Origin: Massilia sp. BJB1822
GTDB lineage: Bacteria > Pseudomonadota > Gammaproteobacteria > Burkholderiales > Burkholderiaceae_D
Direction: 5' to 3'
Length of the DNA: 64,000 nt
Assembly: GCF_013369485.1 (NCBI RefSeq)
Contig: NZ_JABWEB010000001.1
Span: 124,001-188,000, forward strand
Below the pieces are notes generated by a model that saw only the letters and a list, made by a program, of their open reading frames with translations, was not told where the DNA came from and did no database searches. The translations under genes were made by a program, and so were the position numbers. Below, in pieces: positions 16,474-25,600 of the stretch. Position 1 is the first letter of the stretch. Each line of letters opens with the position of its first letter.

Positions 16474-17301
16474 CTACTTTGTCTGCTGGGCGCTGTCGCC
16501 TCGTTTCATCAGGGTAATCTTGCCCTCCGCGAGCGCCCAAACCGCCTCCGGCTGGGTAGCAACGATAAGAGGCATACGCGACCAGAGCTGCCAATAGACA
16601 TGCACATCGGTCGGTACGGAATGAAGCAGATGGGTAGTCATCATGGCCACCGCAGACGGCTCCCGCTGCAGCTGGAGGCAGCTACGCGTATAGGGGTGGA
16701 TGGCGACCAGTTTTGTTCCGCTGAAGTCAGTCTCCACACGATAGCTGCCACCTAGTGGCACCAGATCCTTGCGCGTAGTACCCGGCAGCAGATAGACCGA
16801 CCATTGACGCTCTCCACCCGCCACGCCAGGCAAAACCACGGTGTTGTAACGCGCTGCGCAGCGCGCGAAGCCGGAGGCAGCGGCCGTCTTGCGTGCCGCC
16901 AGGGCGGCGGCTTCAAATTCGCTCAAAGGCTGGGGCGGCGCCAACTCCACCACTTTGTCGAGCAGACGGCCATCGGCCACCATGCCACGATAGAGCGCTT
17001 CAAAACCGCCATCGGCAGCTGTAGCAATAAACGTGACCGCCAATTGCTGGCCATGACGCTGCGTGACCCATCCCTGCATGCCGCGCGGCGCTCTGGCGGC
17101 CGTCAGTTTGACGACCTCATCGGAAACCAAGGCGGCGGCCTGATCATGCAGGAAGATTTCCCGGCCCAGCTCCTGTGCTTGAGCAATGGCCGCCGTCTCA
17201 TCCGCGCTCAAAGGCAAGACGGGCCAGTTGGCGTCGGCGTATACCGATGGATGGGGAGCGAGGGCCAGACAGGCCAGCAAGACGGGAAAGAATTTCAGCA
17301 T
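16474..17301 (-). CDS. Exported protein of unknown function
   Basis: A 275-residue protein with a signal peptide (MLKFFPVLLACLALAPHPSVYAD). No catalytic motif is recognised. Two cysteines (in FARCAARY and YTRSCLQL) could pair in the periplasm. The second half includes a segment reading SVPTDVHVYWQLWSRMPLIVAT and strand-rich sequence. It stands alone between the TetR regulon and the end of the rtcB operon, 46 bases beyond the second operator but transcribed towards it. Function not assigned. Confidence 0.7.
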   Translation of the reverse strand: MLKFFPVLLACLALAPHPSVYADANWPVLPLSADETAAIAQAQELGREIFLHDQAAALVSDEVVKLTAARAPRGMQGWVTQRHGQQLAVTFIATAADGGFEALYRGMVADGRLLDKVVELAPPQPLSEFEAAALAARKTAAASGFARCAARYNTVVLPGVAGGERQWSVYLLPGTTRKDLVPLGGSYRVETDFSGTKLVAIHPYTRSCLQLQREPSAVAMMTTHLLHSVPTDVHVYWQLWSRMPLIVATQPEAVWALAEGKITLMKRGDSAQQTK

Positions 17302-17407
17302 GGGTACAGGTCAATTATCAAAGCTCCCTATCATAGCCGCAGCGCGACACAGAAAAATGCACTCTTTCTCACAAGCCAGCGCAATAAGCCGTCCGATGAC
17401 AGATTAA

Positions 17408-17426
17408 TGCCAGGCACCAAGGTGGA
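17408..17426. repeat. Half-copy of the GTGTCCAC/GGCACC hairpin repeat
   Basis: TGCCAGGCACCAAGGTGGA matches the right half of the full hairpin at 56327-56377 (GCCTGGCACCAAAGTGGA). It lies in the gene-free gap at the 3' end of the rtcB operon. Confidence 0.5.
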
Positions 17427-17455
17427 TGGGACGGCCACCCGGCAGACTCAATTGG

Positions 17456-19255
17456 CTACGACGTGACGTGGAAAATTTCGCCACGCGGGGTGAAGGGCAG
17501 GCGGCGGCCATCGGCCATCAGGTAGGCGTGGTCCATGCGGGTTTCGAGCCTGTCCTCGCACCAGCCGTCCGTGACCACCAGCACCGGGCCATGTGCCGGC
17601 AACTCCCCTTTGTTTGCCAAGTCCCGCAAGTGGTCGAAGCCCGGCTGCAGGACGGTGCCGCCGCGCCCGCGCAGGGTGAAGCGGTGCAGCAGGTTTTCCG
17701 GTTCGACCCAGCCGCTGTCGTAGGCCGCAGCATCGCAGCACACCAGGCGCACGGCGATGACGTCGCGCGCCATGGCATAGCTGGCGATCGCGCCCAGCGC
17801 CTTACCCAGCATGGCCGGTTCCATCGAGCCGGATGTATCGAGCAGCACGGCGAAGACGCGGCTCTTGCGCTCCTCCTCGGGAGGCTTGCATAGCGATGGG
17901 CGGGGAATATCCGGCGTTGCGCCCTGCCGGCGCGATGGCCGCGCATAACTGCGCCGCATTTCGAGCGGCGGAAAACGCTCGTCGAACCAGTGCGCCAGCC
18001 GGGCGTCCCAGGGAATCGGCGGCTGCGCCAGGCTGCGGATTTCTTCCAGCAGACCGGCCGGCACCGTGCCGCGGCGGCCATCGTGCTCCCAGCGGTCCAT
18101 GCCTTGCGCCAGCGCGCGGCGGCAGTATTCCTCGGCATCGGTGAACTGGCTGCCGCTGTCTTCGCCGAGCAGGTCGGGCTGGCCGGCGCCACGCATCGTG
18201 GCCAGCTTGCGCGCGCGGCGGATATCGGACGCCAGGCCGTCGTAGATTTCATCGGCGGACTGACCCGCCAGCGCGGCGTCGTACAGCAGGCCTATGGCGG
18301 GCGGCGTTCCGACCTGCATCTCGATCAGCCAGCTGTTGATCGCAAAATCGCAGGCGACGTTCCACAGCACGGGATCGCGTCCGCGCCGCCGTGATGCATG
18401 GTTCAGGCCTGCATGCAGCAATTCATGGGCAAGCACGAACAATGTTTCATCGTCATCCAAGCCGGCCGCCGGATTGATCCAGATGCGGCGCGCGCCAACA
18501 TCAATGGCAGCAACACGGATATCGTATTGCTGGCAGATGCGGATATCGTTCTCCAGGTCGAAGCTGGCCGCCAGCGCGCCGAGCAAGGGATAGCAATCCA
18601 TCATGCGGCGGCGCGCGCGGTGCTCGCGGCTGTGCGGCTTAAGCGCCTGCTCCGCCGGCGCGCCGCCTGCGATGGCAAGCGCCCTGCCCACGCCGCGCGC
18701 AATGCCGTCTGCCAGCAGTTCGTGCCAGAGTGTCTTGCGCTGCCATGGCGGCGGCTTCTCATCGAGCGCGACGAACAGCTGCCCGCCTCCCGTGATATCG
18801 GCATGCCATGCCTGCAACGGTTCCGGACACCCATCGATGCAGAAGCGCTGGAACAGGCTTTCCGTGCTGGCGTCTTCGCATTCGGGCAGGCGCCATTCTT
18901 CCGGCAACTCGCCCAGCTTCAGTTCCGCGCAAAAGCGCATGGCAGTCACCAGGCTGGCAACTTCCCACAGCACGGCGGGTTCGCGCTGGCGCACCAGCCC
19001 AAGACCGAGGCAGGAAAGAACGATGCCAATGACACGTGCCCATTCCTCCGGCTGCGCGCGCCGCTTCGGATGCAGCCACACATTGCCATCAGGCGCAACG
19101 GCGAGCCAGGCTTTCGCCGACACGAAACGCTGCTGCTCGTCGACGTAAAGCCGGCCGCCCTTGGCGACGGCGCCCAACACGAGATGAGCGCGTACCTGCT
19201 CGATCCCGGCCTGGCGCGCCAGCGCCGCTGAATCCTGCCTCTTGTCCTTGCTCAT
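17456..19255 (-). CDS. DUF2201-type metallopeptidase-like/VWA protein
   Basis: A 599-residue protein with two recognisable parts. The metallopeptidase-like half carries HELLHAGLNH near residue 275, a zinc-binding HExxH that is conserved in DUF2201 proteins although peptidase activity is unproven. The C-terminal half is a VWA-like domain with an intact MIDAS motif DTSGSM near residue 472 and VVTDGW later. VWA proteins of this type act with MoxR ATPases in assembly or remodelling. The start codon overlaps the stop of the AAA gene (ATGA), so the two are translationally coupled. It is the last gene of the rtcB operon. Confidence 0.82.
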   Translation of the reverse strand: MSKDKRQDSAALARQAGIEQVRAHLVLGAVAKGGRLYVDEQQRFVSAKAWLAVAPDGNVWLHPKRRAQPEEWARVIGIVLSCLGLGLVRQREPAVLWEVASLVTAMRFCAELKLGELPEEWRLPECEDASTESLFQRFCIDGCPEPLQAWHADITGGGQLFVALDEKPPPWQRKTLWHELLADGIARGVGRALAIAGGAPAEQALKPHSREHRARRRMMDCYPLLGALAASFDLENDIRICQQYDIRVAAIDVGARRIWINPAAGLDDDETLFVLAHELLHAGLNHASRRRGRDPVLWNVACDFAINSWLIEMQVGTPPAIGLLYDAALAGQSADEIYDGLASDIRRARKLATMRGAGQPDLLGEDSGSQFTDAEEYCRRALAQGMDRWEHDGRRGTVPAGLLEEIRSLAQPPIPWDARLAHWFDERFPPLEMRRSYARPSRRQGATPDIPRPSLCKPPEEERKSRVFAVLLDTSGSMEPAMLGKALGAIASYAMARDVIAVRLVCCDAAAYDSGWVEPENLLHRFTLRGRGGTVLQPGFDHLRDLANKGELPAHGPVLVVTDGWCEDRLETRMDHAYLMADGRRLPFTPRGEIFHVTS

Positions 19256-20325
19256 GCGCTCTCTTTCTGGCCGCGGCCAGCCAGGCGTGGCAGGTCGCGC
19301 GCCACTTCGACCAGGAACCAGGCCGGCAGGCGGCGGCCTTGCCCATCCTCGCCCAGGATCGATTGCGCGATTTCGACGCTGATGCGCGCCAGGTCGCGCA
19401 GCATGTCCTTGGCACGGATCGACAAGGCATGGTGGGCGCTGCGCACCGACGCCTCTTCCTCCGGCAATTCCTTCAGCAGATGCGCGCGGAAGGATTGCGC
19501 CAGGAAGTACAGCACATCGCGGTCGCCCGGCGCGTCCGGCCAGTGCTGCTCACCTTTCAGGATGGCGTGCAGGCCGTGCTTGTGACGCAGCTGCTTGAGA
19601 AAGCCCTTGAAGTTGCCGGCATGGGTCGGCGACAGCAGGCCGTAAGCGAGTGCGTCCAGCATATCGTCGCCGGTTTCCTCGCCGAAGGAATGCAGCGCAT
19701 CGGACAGCATATGCCAGCTGCGCGGCGTGGAGAACGGCTCCTCATGCTTCGGCGGCTCGCTCCACAGGTGGTCGGGACGCAGCTGGATGTACTCCAGCAC
19801 CCATGGATGGATGTCGCCCTCTGCGGCCGCCCATGCCAGCCATTGGCGATGGTCCGAACGCAGGTGGATGTGCACCAGGCGGTTCACCAGCGCCGACGGC
19901 ATGGGCTTGACGATGGCCGCATCCTTGGCGCGGTTGCCCGCGCCGATCACGACCGTCCCTTTCGGCAAGCTGTACTCGCCGATGCGCTGGTCCAGGATCA
20001 GCGAATAGAACGCCTTCTGGATCTCATGCGAAGACGCATTCAGCTCGTCCAGGAACAGCACGAAGGGCTCGTCGCGCACAATGTTCGCCGGCGGGAAAAA
20101 GCGCGAGCACTTGCCGTCGATCTGCGGGATGCCCAGCAGGTCTTCCGGCGCCAACTGGCTGCCCAGCAGGGAGACGCACTCCATGCCCACCGCATCGGCG
20201 AAGCGGCGCACCAGCGCGCTTTTGCCGATGCCCGGCGGCCCCCACATGAATACCGGACGAGTGATCGCCACGTGCAGCAGAAAATCGATTGCCTGCTCCT
20301 GGTTCAACATGATTGCAGATTGCAT
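19252..20325 (-). CDS. MoxR-type AAA+ ATPase
   Basis: A 357-residue AAA+ ATPase. Walker A is GPPGIGKSA (about 29-37), Walker B FVLFLDELN near residue 90, sensor 1 VIGAGNRAKD near 130, and the arginine-finger region follows (PSALVNRLVHIHL). MoxR proteins work with VWA partners as chaperones, and the partner is the next gene, overlapping by four bases. GAGGAA before the ATG at 20325 lies at the end of the 48-residue gene. Together with rtcB upstream, it suggests a remodelling step linked to RNA repair (inference). Confidence 0.85.
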   Translation of the reverse strand: MQSAIMLNQEQAIDFLLHVAITRPVFMWGPPGIGKSALVRRFADAVGMECVSLLGSQLAPEDLLGIPQIDGKCSRFFPPANIVRDEPFVLFLDELNASSHEIQKAFYSLILDQRIGEYSLPKGTVVIGAGNRAKDAAIVKPMPSALVNRLVHIHLRSDHRQWLAWAAAEGDIHPWVLEYIQLRPDHLWSEPPKHEEPFSTPRSWHMLSDALHSFGEETGDDMLDALAYGLLSPTHAGNFKGFLKQLRHKHGLHAILKGEQHWPDAPGDRDVLYFLAQSFRAHLLKELPEEEASVRSAHHALSIRAKDMLRDLARISVEIAQSILGEDGQGRRLPAWFLVEVARDLPRLAGRGQKESA

Positions 20326-20329
20326 TTAC

Positions 20330-20476
20330 TTATTCCTCACGCGCCAGCTGGCGGCGCAGTTGCTGTTTCAATTCACGCCGCGATTGCTCGTTGCGCTGGT
20401 GTCCGCCGGCCTTGCGCTGGCGTGCCAACACGGCCAGCGGATTGCGCGGTTTCGGCAGTTTGATGCTTACCTTCAT
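20330..20476 (-). CDS. 48-residue basic protein in the rtcB operon
   Basis: A short gene encoding 48 aa, from MKVSIKLPKPRNPLAVLARQ to RELKQQLRRQLAREE. About a third of the residues are Lys or Arg, with no hydrophobic segment, suggesting a nucleic-acid- or ribosome-associated peptide. It begins three bases after the rtcB stop and ends four bases before the AAA gene, and AAAGGG precedes its ATG. The tight packing on both sides supports it as a real gene; its function is unknown. Confidence 0.75.
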   Translation of the reverse strand: MKVSIKLPKPRNPLAVLARQRKAGGHQRNEQSRRELKQQLRRQLAREE

Positions 20477-20479
20477 TGC

Positions 20480-21688
20480 TTACCCTTTCACGCACACGAC
20501 TTGCTTCAGCGTGTGCACGATTTCGACGAGGTCGGACTGGTGCGCCATGACCTGGTCGATGTCTTTATAGGCGGCGGGGATTTCGTCCACCACGCCGCCA
20601 TCCTTGCGGCATTCGATGCCTTGGGTCTGTTCCGCCAGGTCGAAACGGTTGAATTTGCGTTTCGCTTCGCTGCGGCTCATGCGGCGGCCCGCGCCGTGCG
20701 AGCAGGAGCAGAACGATTCCTCGTTGCCCTTGCCGCGCACGATGTAGCTGCGGGCGCCCATGCTGCCGGGGATGATTCCCAGCTCGCCTTCGCGCGCCGA
20801 AATTGCGCCCTTGCGGGTGACGTACAGCTTGTGGCCGAAGTGCGATTCCTGCGCCACGTAATTGTGGTGGCAGTTGATCGCCTCTCCATCGAGCTTGAAC
20901 GGCGGGACGTGCGGCTCCAGTGCAGCCACCACGCGGCGCATCATTTCGCGCCGGTTCAGCATGGCGTAGTCCTGGGCCCAGTCCACCGCTTCCACGTAAT
21001 CGTCGAACAGTTCCGAACCTTCGCTGAAGTAGGACAGGTCGCGGTCCGGCAGGTTCACCTTATGCCGCATCATCTCCTTGCGCGCGGCGGAAATGAAGTA
21101 GCGGCCGATGACATTGCCGATGCCGCGCGAGCCCGAATGCAGCATGATCCACACGCGCTGCTCCTCGTCGATGCACAGCTCGATGAAGTGGTTGCCGCCG
21201 CCCAGCGTGCCAAGCTGGCAGATCCAGGTCTGCGCGAACTTGTGCTGCATCTTCATGATGCCTTTGTGGCGCGCCACGATGCGGTCCAGGCGGTCGTTCA
21301 GCGGACGGCCGACGCGGGCATGGGCCGAGCCGCGCACCTTGTCGAAGGCATGCTGCTCGAAACCGACCGGTATCAGCGTTTCAATCGCGCTGCGCACGCG
21401 GGCCAGGCTGTCGGGCAGCTGGCTTGCGGTCAGCGTGGTGCGCACGGCATTCATGCCGCAGCCGATGTCGACGCCGACGGCGGCCGGAATGATGGCGCCG
21501 CGCGTCGGGATCACGCTGCCGACGGTGGCGCCGATGCCGGCATGGACGTCGGGCATGGCTGCCACGTGCGGATGCACGATGGGCAGGTTCGAAATATTCA
21601 GCAGTTGCTGGATGGCCGAATGATCAATGTCATCCGTATAGATGTGCACAGGCACCAGGCCTTTGTGCAGGCTTTGTTTGATTGGCAT
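20480..21688 (-). CDS. rtcB: RNA-splicing ligase RtcB
   Basis: A 402-residue RtcB, the GTP- and Mn-dependent ligase joining 2',3'-cyclic-phosphate (or 3'-phosphate) RNA ends to 5'-OH ends in RNA repair. Visible family elements are the metal-binding GVDIGCGMNAV, GTLGGGNHFIE, MLHSGSRGIGN and the C-terminal SCSHGAGRRMSRSEAKR, where the His accepts GMP. The ATG at 21688 (MPIKQSLHKGLVP) gives the usual start; the in-frame upstream extension overlaps the attenuator hairpins. It heads a four-gene operon. No rtcA or RtcR regulator is present in this window, so control probably differs from the E. coli rtcBA system. Confidence 0.95.
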   Translation of the reverse strand: MPIKQSLHKGLVPVHIYTDDIDHSAIQQLLNISNLPIVHPHVAAMPDVHAGIGATVGSVIPTRGAIIPAAVGVDIGCGMNAVRTTLTASQLPDSLARVRSAIETLIPVGFEQHAFDKVRGSAHARVGRPLNDRLDRIVARHKGIMKMQHKFAQTWICQLGTLGGGNHFIELCIDEEQRVWIMLHSGSRGIGNVIGRYFISAARKEMMRHKVNLPDRDLSYFSEGSELFDDYVEAVDWAQDYAMLNRREMMRRVVAALEPHVPPFKLDGEAINCHHNYVAQESHFGHKLYVTRKGAISAREGELGIIPGSMGARSYIVRGKGNEESFCSCSHGAGRRMSRSEAKRKFNRFDLAEQTQGIECRKDGGVVDEIPAAYKDIDQVMAHQSDLVEIVHTLKQVVCVKG

Positions 21689-21704
21689 AACGTCTTTCGT
21701 TACG

Positions 21705-21754
21705 CCGGGGTTCTGGAAAACAAAAAACCCCAGCAAGTTTCCTCACCGGGGTTC
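21705..21754 (-). promoter_or_regulatory. Competing-hairpin attenuator candidate in the rtcB leader
   Basis: On the minus strand three 8-base segments occur in order: AACCCCGG (within 21754-21745), CTGGGGTT (21733-21726) and AACCCCGG (21712-21705). The first and second form a hairpin followed by TTTTTTGTTTT, a typical terminator. The second and third could pair instead with equal strength, abolishing it. The structure lies between the promoter and the rtcB start with no upstream gene to terminate. Confidence 0.5.
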
Positions 21755-21817
21755 ATGTCAGAAGAACGACCGGCTCAGGGCGGCAATATTGCCTGGCCCC
21801 GAGCGCGCTGCTCAGGG

Positions 21818-21856
21818 CTATCGAGTGTGCTGCGATGTGATAGCCGTGCGTGGCAT
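21818..21856 (-). CDS. Possible 12-residue leader peptide upstream of rtcB
   Basis: ATG with AAGGA six bases before it encodes MPRTAITSQHTR and stops. It lies between the promoter and the terminator hairpin, the position of attenuator leader peptides. There is no codon run that would point to a particular tRNA. A perfect 12-bp palindrome GGCAATATTGCC (21782-21793) and a repeated GCTCAGGGC (21773 and 21810) lie between it and the hairpin. Confidence 0.35.
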   Translation of the reverse strand: MPRTAITSQHTR

Positions 21857-21902
21857 GGTCGTCCTTTCTAAGAATTGGGGTTGAACAAAAATCAGTGGAC
21901 GG

Positions 21903-21932
21903 ATTCTGCACCGGTCCCGAATACGGTGTCAA
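21903..21932 (-). promoter_or_regulatory. Sigma70-type promoter of the rtcB operon
   Basis: On the minus strand TTGACA (21932-21927), an 18-base spacer and CAGAAT (21908-21903). The -35 is perfect. It lies about 45 bases before the leader peptide and 215 before rtcB. No sigma54 promoter of the RtcR type is recognised. Confidence 0.5.
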
Positions 21933-22088
21933 GCGTTTTTTTGATCACCGCCTGTGCGAAATGGCAGCTGCGCGCTACGCATTGGCGCATCCGCGTGAGC
22001 GCCAAATTCGCATAAACGCCATGCTGGCAATGGTGCGCAAGCCGGCCTTGCCCGCCTTTTTCAACGTTCTTTTTTTCAGGAAGTCAGC

Positions 22089-22469
22089 ATGTTCATCGAT
22101 ATCTCGCAAGCGCCATTCATCTACATCAGGGAAGAGGTGGAATCCAGCATCCCCGTTACGGAGCAAATCCAGCAGCTCCTCGCGCAAGACCAGCCCTTCG
22201 TTCTGATCACCAATCACCGGCACGATGATCATCAACATGAAACGGCCGAGGAACGCAAGCAGAAGGCGCTCTTCTTCAAGAAGGTCAAGGAGCGCATGCG
22301 GCAGCTATGCCGCGGGATGATTGTGGTCGAAGGAGAGAAACCTATTCCGGCTGCGATGCGCTTGGTGGCGGCAACGGCCAGCAAGGCTTTCGGCTTCGCG
22401 GTGAAGTTCGCGGCCAGCGAAGAGCAGGCCATTCAGCAAGGCAGGGAATTGCTGGCTGCGGATGAATGA
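22089..22469 (+). CDS. Conserved hypothetical protein, 126 aa
   Basis: A soluble 126-residue protein from MFIDISQAPFIYIREEVESS to GRELLAADE. It has a strand-helix look, a charged central helix (EERKQKALFFKKVKERMRQL) and the C-terminal ATASKAFGFAVKFAASEEQA, which matches a common family of uncharacterised proteobacterial proteins with STAS-like layout. AGGAAGTCAGC precedes the ATG. It is divergent from rtcB and convergent with araC. No function assigned. Confidence 0.68.
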   Translation: MFIDISQAPFIYIREEVESSIPVTEQIQQLLAQDQPFVLITNHRHDDHQHETAEERKQKALFFKKVKERMRQLCRGMIVVEGEKPIPAAMRLVAATASKAFGFAVKFAASEEQAIQQGRELLAADE

Positions 22470-22479
22470 AGATGCGGCT

Positions 22480-23280
22480 TCAATCGCCGGCAGCACCGCG
22501 CTGCAGACGCTCGCGGTAGACGGCGGGCGTTGCCCCGAACGTGCGCCGGAACAAGGTGATGAAAGCCGTGGCCGAGGAATAGCCAAGGTCGATGGCGATG
22601 CGCGTCACCGGCTCGCCGGCCGCCAATAGTTCGAGCGCGCGCATCAGGCGGGCGCGCTGGCGCCAGACGGTGAAGCTGAAGCCCGTCTCGTCGACGAAGC
22701 GGCGGCTCAGCGTGCGCGTGCTGACGGCGCCCCAGCTTGCCCACTGCTCGCGATCGCGTTCGTCGGCGGGATTGTCGATCAGGGCGCGCGCTATGCGCAG
22801 CAGGCGCGCATCCTTCGGCAGCGGCAGGCCGAAGGTCTCGGCCGGCAGGTGGCGGATTTCATCGAGGATGACGGCGGCCACATGCTCGCGCACGCCATCC
22901 AGCTCCTCGTATGGCCAGGTGCCGGCGCGCAGCACCGCTTCGCGCAGCAGACCGGATACACGCAGGGTGCAGGGATGCTTGGGCAGGGTTTCGCAGGCCG
23001 CTTCGGCGATAAAGACGCTCCAGCCGTTGAAGGGTCCGTGCGAGCGCACTGAATGCACGTGATGGGGCGGCAGCCACACGGCATGAATGGCCGGCACCAC
23101 CCACACCCCGCTCTCGATGCCGACCGACAGCAAGCCCTGCAGCGAGCCGAAAAGCTGGCCGCGCGAATGCTGGTGCGCGCCCTGGGCAAACTCGGTGTCC
23201 GGGGCGCGGCCCGCTGCGACGAACAGGAGCGGGCCATCGGAGGTATCGACCAGGGCGCGGTCGAGTGTCAGGTCAGCCAT
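22480..23280 (-). CDS. AraC-family transcriptional regulator with cupin sensor
   Basis: A 266-residue regulator. The N-terminal cupin half includes HQHSRGQLFGSLQGLLSVG and WLPPHHVHSV, with His residues that may bind metal or ligand. The C-terminal double helix-turn-helix reads WGAVSTRTLSRRFVDETGFSFTVWRQRARL and RIAIDLGYSSATAFITLFRRTFG. This is the common AraC-cupin arrangement regulating a neighbouring transporter or catabolic gene, but the neighbours here (pckG and the 126-aa gene) offer no clear target. Confidence 0.87.
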   Translation of the reverse strand: MADLTLDRALVDTSDGPLLFVAAGRAPDTEFAQGAHQHSRGQLFGSLQGLLSVGIESGVWVVPAIHAVWLPPHHVHSVRSHGPFNGWSVFIAEAACETLPKHPCTLRVSGLLREAVLRAGTWPYEELDGVREHVAAVILDEIRHLPAETFGLPLPKDARLLRIARALIDNPADERDREQWASWGAVSTRTLSRRFVDETGFSFTVWRQRARLMRALELLAAGEPVTRIAIDLGYSSATAFITLFRRTFGATPAVYRERLQRGAAGD

Positions 23281-23330
23281 GCTGACCTCTTCAGAAGAAT
23301 TTTCACCCGAAGAATTCTACAACGGCCCAT

Positions 23331-23360
23331 AAAAAAATGCCCCGCACATGGCGGGGCATC
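23331..23360 (-). terminator. Rho-independent terminator of pckG
   Basis: ATGCCCCGC (23337-23345) and GCGGGGCAT (23351-23359) form a 9-bp stem with a 5-base loop. Read on the minus strand it is followed by a run of T. Confidence 0.87.
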
Positions 23361-23386
23361 TCATCAAACCGGGACGGCTTGCAGAA

Positions 23387-25249
23387 TCAGGCGTTCAGGC
23401 GCTGCTCGATGGCGGCCTTGGTGTCCTTCAGTTCTTGCGGCAGGTGGTAAGCCAGCTTCTCGAACAGTTCGGCATGCAGCTTCAGTTCTTCGCGCCATGC
23501 ATCCTTGTCGATCGAGGTGATGGTTTCGAATTCTTCCGCGGTGAACGGGATGCCATCCCAATTCAGATCGCCGTAGCGCGGGGTGGTGCCGAAGACGTTT
23601 TCCACGCCGCCAGCCTGGCCTTCCACGCGTTCCAGCATCCACTTCAGCACGCGCATATTGTCGCCGAAGCCTGGCCAGACGAAGTGGCCGTTTTCGTCGG
23701 TGCGGAACCAGTTGACGCAGAAGATCTGCGGCAGCTTGGCGCCGGCGTCGCCCAGCTTCTTGCCCAGGTTGAGCCAGTGCTGGAAGTAGTCGCTCATGTT
23801 GTAGCCGATGAAAGGCAGCATGGCGAACGGATCGCGGCGCACCACGCCCATCTGGCCGGCGGCGGCGGCGGTGGTTTCGGAACCCATGGTCGCAGCCATG
23901 TACACGCCTTCCACCCAGTTGCGCGCTTCGGTGACGAGCGGCACGGTGGTGGAGCGGCGGCCGCCGAAGATGAAGGCGGAGATCGGCACGCCGGCTGGAT
24001 CGTCCCAGGCCGGATCGATCACTGGATTCTGGGTCGCAGCCACGGTGAAGCGCGCGTTCGGGTGCGCTGCCTTGGTGCCGGCGGCTGGCGTCCAGTCCTT
24101 GCCTTGCCAGTCGATCAGGTGCTCAGGCACTTCCTTGGTCAGGCCTTCCCACCACACGTCGCCGTCGTCGGTCAGCGCGACGTTGGTGAAGATGGTGTTC
24201 TCGCCCAGGCAGGACATGCAGTTCGAGTTGGTCTTGGTGTTGGTGCCCGGTGCCACGCCAAAGTAGCCCGCTTCCGGATTGATGGCGTACAGGCGGCCAT
24301 CCTTGCCCGGCTTGATCCAGGCGATATCGTCGCCGATGGTGGTGACTTTCCAGCCCTTGAACGATGCGGGCGGAATCAGCATGGCGAAGTTGGTTTTGCC
24401 GCAGGCCGATGGGAAGGCCGCTGCCACGTAATGCTTTTTGCCTTCCGGCGATTCCACGCCCAGGATCAGCATGTGCTCGGCCAGCCAGCCGGCGCCGCCG
24501 TTCTGCGCGTCCTGGTGGCCCATATTCGAAGCGATGCGCAGCGCGAAGCACTTCTTGCCCAGCAGCGCATTGCCGCCGTAGCCGGAACCGAAGGACCAGA
24601 TTTCGCGCGTTTCAGGATAATGCACGATGTACTTGGTCGGATTGCATGGCCATGCCACGTCCTTCTGGCCGGCTTGCAGCGGCGCGCCCACGGTGTGCAC
24701 GCAAGGCACGAACTCGCCATCGGTGCCCAGCACGTCGTACACGGCCTTGCCCATGCGGGTCATGGTGCGCATGTTCACGGCCACGTAGGGGGAGTCGGAC
24801 AGCTCCACGCCGATGTGGGCGATCGGCGAACCCAATGGGCCCATCGAGAACGGCACCACATACATGGTGCGGCCGACCATGCAGCCGTCGAACAGGCCGT
24901 TCAGGGTGCCGCGCATTTCGGTCGGGTCCATCCAGTTATTGGTTGGACCAGCTTCCTCTTTGGTTTTCGAGCAGATGAAGGTGCGGTCTTCCACACGCGC
25001 CACATCGGTCGGATCGGAGCAGGCCAGGTAAGAGTTCGGACGCTTTTCCTGGTTCAGCTTTTTCATGGTGCCGGCGGCGACCATTTCGCCGCACAGGCGG
25101 TCGTACTCTTCCTGCGAACCGTCGCACCAGTAGATGCGGTCTGGTTTGGTCAGGGCGGCGATTTCCGCGACCCAATTGATCAGCTTTTGCTGTTTGATGT
25201 AAGCTGGCGCGTTCACTGTTGCAACGCCTCCCATAACGGGCTGATTCAT
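23387..25249 (-). CDS. pckG: Phosphoenolpyruvate carboxykinase (GTP)
   Basis: Converts oxaloacetate and GTP to PEP, CO2 and GDP in gluconeogenesis; cytosolic. At 620 aa it is the standard GTP-type length. The reactive-Cys P-loop reads [14 protein letters not shown] near residue 285, followed by the metal and kinase-2 region [36 protein letters not shown]. The substrate segment [23 protein letters not shown] is also present. GGAGGT lies just before the ATG. It is monocistronic with its own terminator and a 351-base upstream region. Confidence 0.97.
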   Translation of the reverse strand: MNQPVMGGVATVNAPAYIKQQKLINWVAEIAALTKPDRIYWCDGSQEEYDRLCGEMVAAGTMKKLNQEKRPNSYLACSDPTDVARVEDRTFICSKTKEEAGPTNNWMDPTEMRGTLNGLFDGCMVGRTMYVVPFSMGPLGSPIAHIGVELSDSPYVAVNMRTMTRMGKAVYDVLGTDGEFVPCVHTVGAPLQAGQKDVAWPCNPTKYIVHYPETREIWSFGSGYGGNALLGKKCFALRIASNMGHQDAQNGGAGWLAEHMLILGVESPEGKKHYVAAAFPSACGKTNFAMLIPPASFKGWKVTTIGDDIAWIKPGKDGRLYAINPEAGYFGVAPGTNTKTNSNCMSCLGENTIFTNVALTDDGDVWWEGLTKEVPEHLIDWQGKDWTPAAGTKAAHPNARFTVAATQNPVIDPAWDDPAGVPISAFIFGGRRSTTVPLVTEARNWVEGVYMAATMGSETTAAAAGQMGVVRRDPFAMLPFIGYNMSDYFQHWLNLGKKLGDAGAKLPQIFCVNWFRTDENGHFVWPGFGDNMRVLKWMLERVEGQAGGVENVFGTTPRYGDLNWDGIPFTAEEFETITSIDKDAWREELKLHAELFEKLAYHLPQELKDTKAAIEQRLNA

Positions 25250-25600
25250 AGTACCTCCAATGCCAATAAAGAATTCTGGTCTTGTCCCGGCACGGCAGGA
25301 TCGTCGTCAGCTGATAGCTTGCGCTCGGAAAGTCATTCGAAATGCTTCGGCGATACGGCGGTCATGTCGATAGCGCCCGATTTCTCGAGGGCGCGCAACC
25401 CGGTCAGGATAGCCGGGCTGATGGAACATCTGTTGCGGGAACCCAATGCTGAGTTCCAAAGGTGGGCCGATTGTACACCCGTCCATGGCCCGCACAGACA
25501 AAAATGTAGGAATAATTGTCGACCAAAGTAGTAGGCTATTCCTGTTTTTGACAAACCCGTTAATTCCCTACTTCCTGCCCCTGAAAAAGCGCTAAAAACC
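25250..25600. promoter_or_regulatory. Divergent regulatory region, pckG and D-2-hydroxyacid dehydrogenase
   Basis: A 351-base gene-free region. CCCGG and CCGGG around 25400-25420 form a short stem in what would be a long pckG leader. Short open frames on the minus strand lack ribosome-binding sites and protein-like composition and were not accepted. No convincing operator is seen. Confidence 0.35.

Noticed and set aside
21949..21963. A CCTGTGCGAAATGG string resembling half the TetR operator
   Set aside because: Only one arm matches and there is no palindrome, so it is probably chance.
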